From the NCBI RefSeq assembly GCF_030398385.1, contig NZ_JAOAOQ010000018.1, positions 62,001 to 126,000 of the forward strand: a stretch of 64,000 nucleotides of DNA, in the 5' to 3' direction. The notes under the pieces are model-generated. The model made no database searches, was not told where the DNA came from, and saw only the letters and a program-made list of their open reading frames with translations. Below, one piece after another: positions 63,273 to 64,000 of this stretch. Numbering within the stretch: the first letter of the stretch is position 1; every line of letters begins with the position of its first letter. The position numbers were made by a program, and so were the translations under genes. This stretch comes from Aquibium sp. ELW1220. Its GTDB lineage: Bacteria > Pseudomonadota > Alphaproteobacteria > Rhizobiales > Rhizobiaceae.

Positions 63273-64000
63273 ATGAGGACCGGCACGACCTTGCGCAGCA
63301 CTGGCATACTTCCCGACCACGCGATCTCGGCGCTGTTTGCCTCCGGCGCGCTCGCTTCGTCGCGGCCGCTCGACGCCGACCAGATCCAGCCGGCGAGCCT
63401 CGACCTGCGCCTTGGAGAAAAGGCCTACCGCGTCCGCGCGAGCTTCCTGCCGGGGCCTGGCCGGCGCGTCGCCGACAAGCTCGAACGGCTGAAGCTGCAC
63501 GAGATCGACCTGACCGACGGGGCCGTGCTGGAGACGGGCTGCGTGTATATCGTGCCGCTGCTGGAAAGCCTGGCACTGCCGGCCGACATCGCGGCGTCCG
63601 CCAATCCGAAGAGCTCGACCGGGCGGCTCGACATCTTCACCCGCGTCATGACCGACTTCGGCGCCGAGTTCGACAAGATCGCGGCCGGCTATCGCGGCGG
63701 CCTCTATCTCGAGGTCAGCCCGCGCACCTTTCCCATCATTGCCCGCACTGGCTCGCGCCTGTCGCAGATCCGCTTCCGCACCGGCAACGCCATCCTGACG
63801 GAACCGGAACTCGCCGACCTGCACCGCACCGACACGCTGGTGGCAGCCGACCAGCCGAGCGTGACCGGCGGCGGCATCGCATTGTCGATCGACCTCGAGG
63901 GCGACGCTTCTGGCCTCGTCGGCTACCGCGGCAAGCACCATACGGGCCTGATCGACGTCGACCGGCGCGGGGCACAGGACGTCGCCGAGTTCTGGGAGCC
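63273..64000 (+). CDS. dcd: 2'-deoxycytidine 5'-triphosphate deaminase (long form), partial
   Basis: About 242 codons are visible, open at the right edge. The N-terminus reads GILPDHAISALFASGAL, followed by QIQPASLDLRLGEKAYRVRA, a trimeric dUTPase/DCD-fold signature. SANPKSSTGRLDIFTRVMTD carries the Ser/Arg active-site block. It is the long DCD variant (PF06559) of alphaproteobacteria, which deaminates dCTP to dUTP for thymidylate supply. The ATG at 63273 has only a weak ribosome site. It is divergent from the SAM-II/metZ unit; adjacency to metZ is recurrent in Rhizobiales. Confidence 0.88.
   Translation, partial: MRTGTTLRSTGILPDHAISALFASGALASSRPLDADQIQPASLDLRLGEKAYRVRASFLPGPGRRVADKLERLKLHEIDLTDGAVLETGCVYIVPLLESLALPADIAASANPKSSTGRLDIFTRVMTDFGAEFDKIAAGYRGGLYLEVSPRTFPIIARTGSRLSQIRFRTGNAILTEPELADLHRTDTLVAADQPSVTGGGIALSIDLEGDASGLVGYRGKHHTGLIDVDRRGAQDVAEFWE

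Overview
The window is GC-rich chromosomal DNA from an alphaproteobacterium, most likely a Hyphomicrobiales (Rhizobiales) member close to Mesorhizobium and other Phyllobacteriaceae. The evidence is a class I lysyl-tRNA synthetase, GcrA, a PodJ-type polarity protein with Sel1 repeats, a SAM-II riboswitch ahead of a metZ gene, the TauE plus TIGR02186 pair, and rhizobial-style palindromic intergenic repeats. No rRNA, tRNA, prophage, insertion sequence or CRISPR array was seen. Both window edges cut genes: an AI-2E-type permease on the left and a dCTP deaminase on the right.

Layout. (1) 1-9.4 kb: the cut AI-2E-family permease, then an accessory uptake and catabolism block. It holds a polar amino-acid ABC transporter (permease, ATPase and divergent binding protein), a glutathione transferase, a creatininase-family amidohydrolase, an M29-like metalloenzyme, a LysR regulator, a Rieske oxygenase and an ACMSD-type amidohydrolase. 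(2) 9.5-17.5 kb, minus strand: an apparent three-gene surface operon of a repeat-rich autotransporter, a processive family-2 glycosyltransferase and a Sel1-repeat lipoprotein. (3) 17.7-29.0 kb: a TPR methyltransferase, a lipoprotein, the ligase-associated helicase and PdeM nuclease pair, a DUF3429 membrane protein, a TIGR02186/TauE sulfite-export-type pair, and podJ. (4) 29.5-38.4 kb: a MerR regulator with a perfect inverted-repeat operator ahead of a fatty-acid or branched-chain beta-oxidation cluster (two acyl-CoA dehydrogenases, OsmC, thiolase, FadB-like fusion, thioesterase). (5) 38.5-45.2 kb: an antitoxin with a frameshifted ParE toxin, a DsbA-family isomerase, an S24 regulator, an SNase-like protein, lysK, a TerB-like protein, a sterol-desaturase-family hydroxylase and a periplasmic binding protein. 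(6) 45.6-54.3 kb: a GspE_N-fused glycosyltransferase, PPK2, phoR, a PRC-barrel protein, a SulP/universal-stress pair and phoU. (7) 54.3-64.0 kb: gcrA, argD-argF-hslO, apaG, a CDP-alcohol phosphatidyltransferase, a TacA/TacT-type toxin-antitoxin module, a large exported protein, metZ under a SAM-II riboswitch, and dcd.

The best leads for a second look are the autotransporter/glycosyltransferase/lipoprotein operon with its alternating 24/25-residue passenger repeat, the SAM-II aptamer with a readable terminator/antiterminator switch, a cluster of five GANTC methylation sites in the gcrA promoter, a promoter-plus-terminator leader before argD, and the putative N-compound catabolic island. All functional statements come from reading motifs and gene context by eye; no database search was run.
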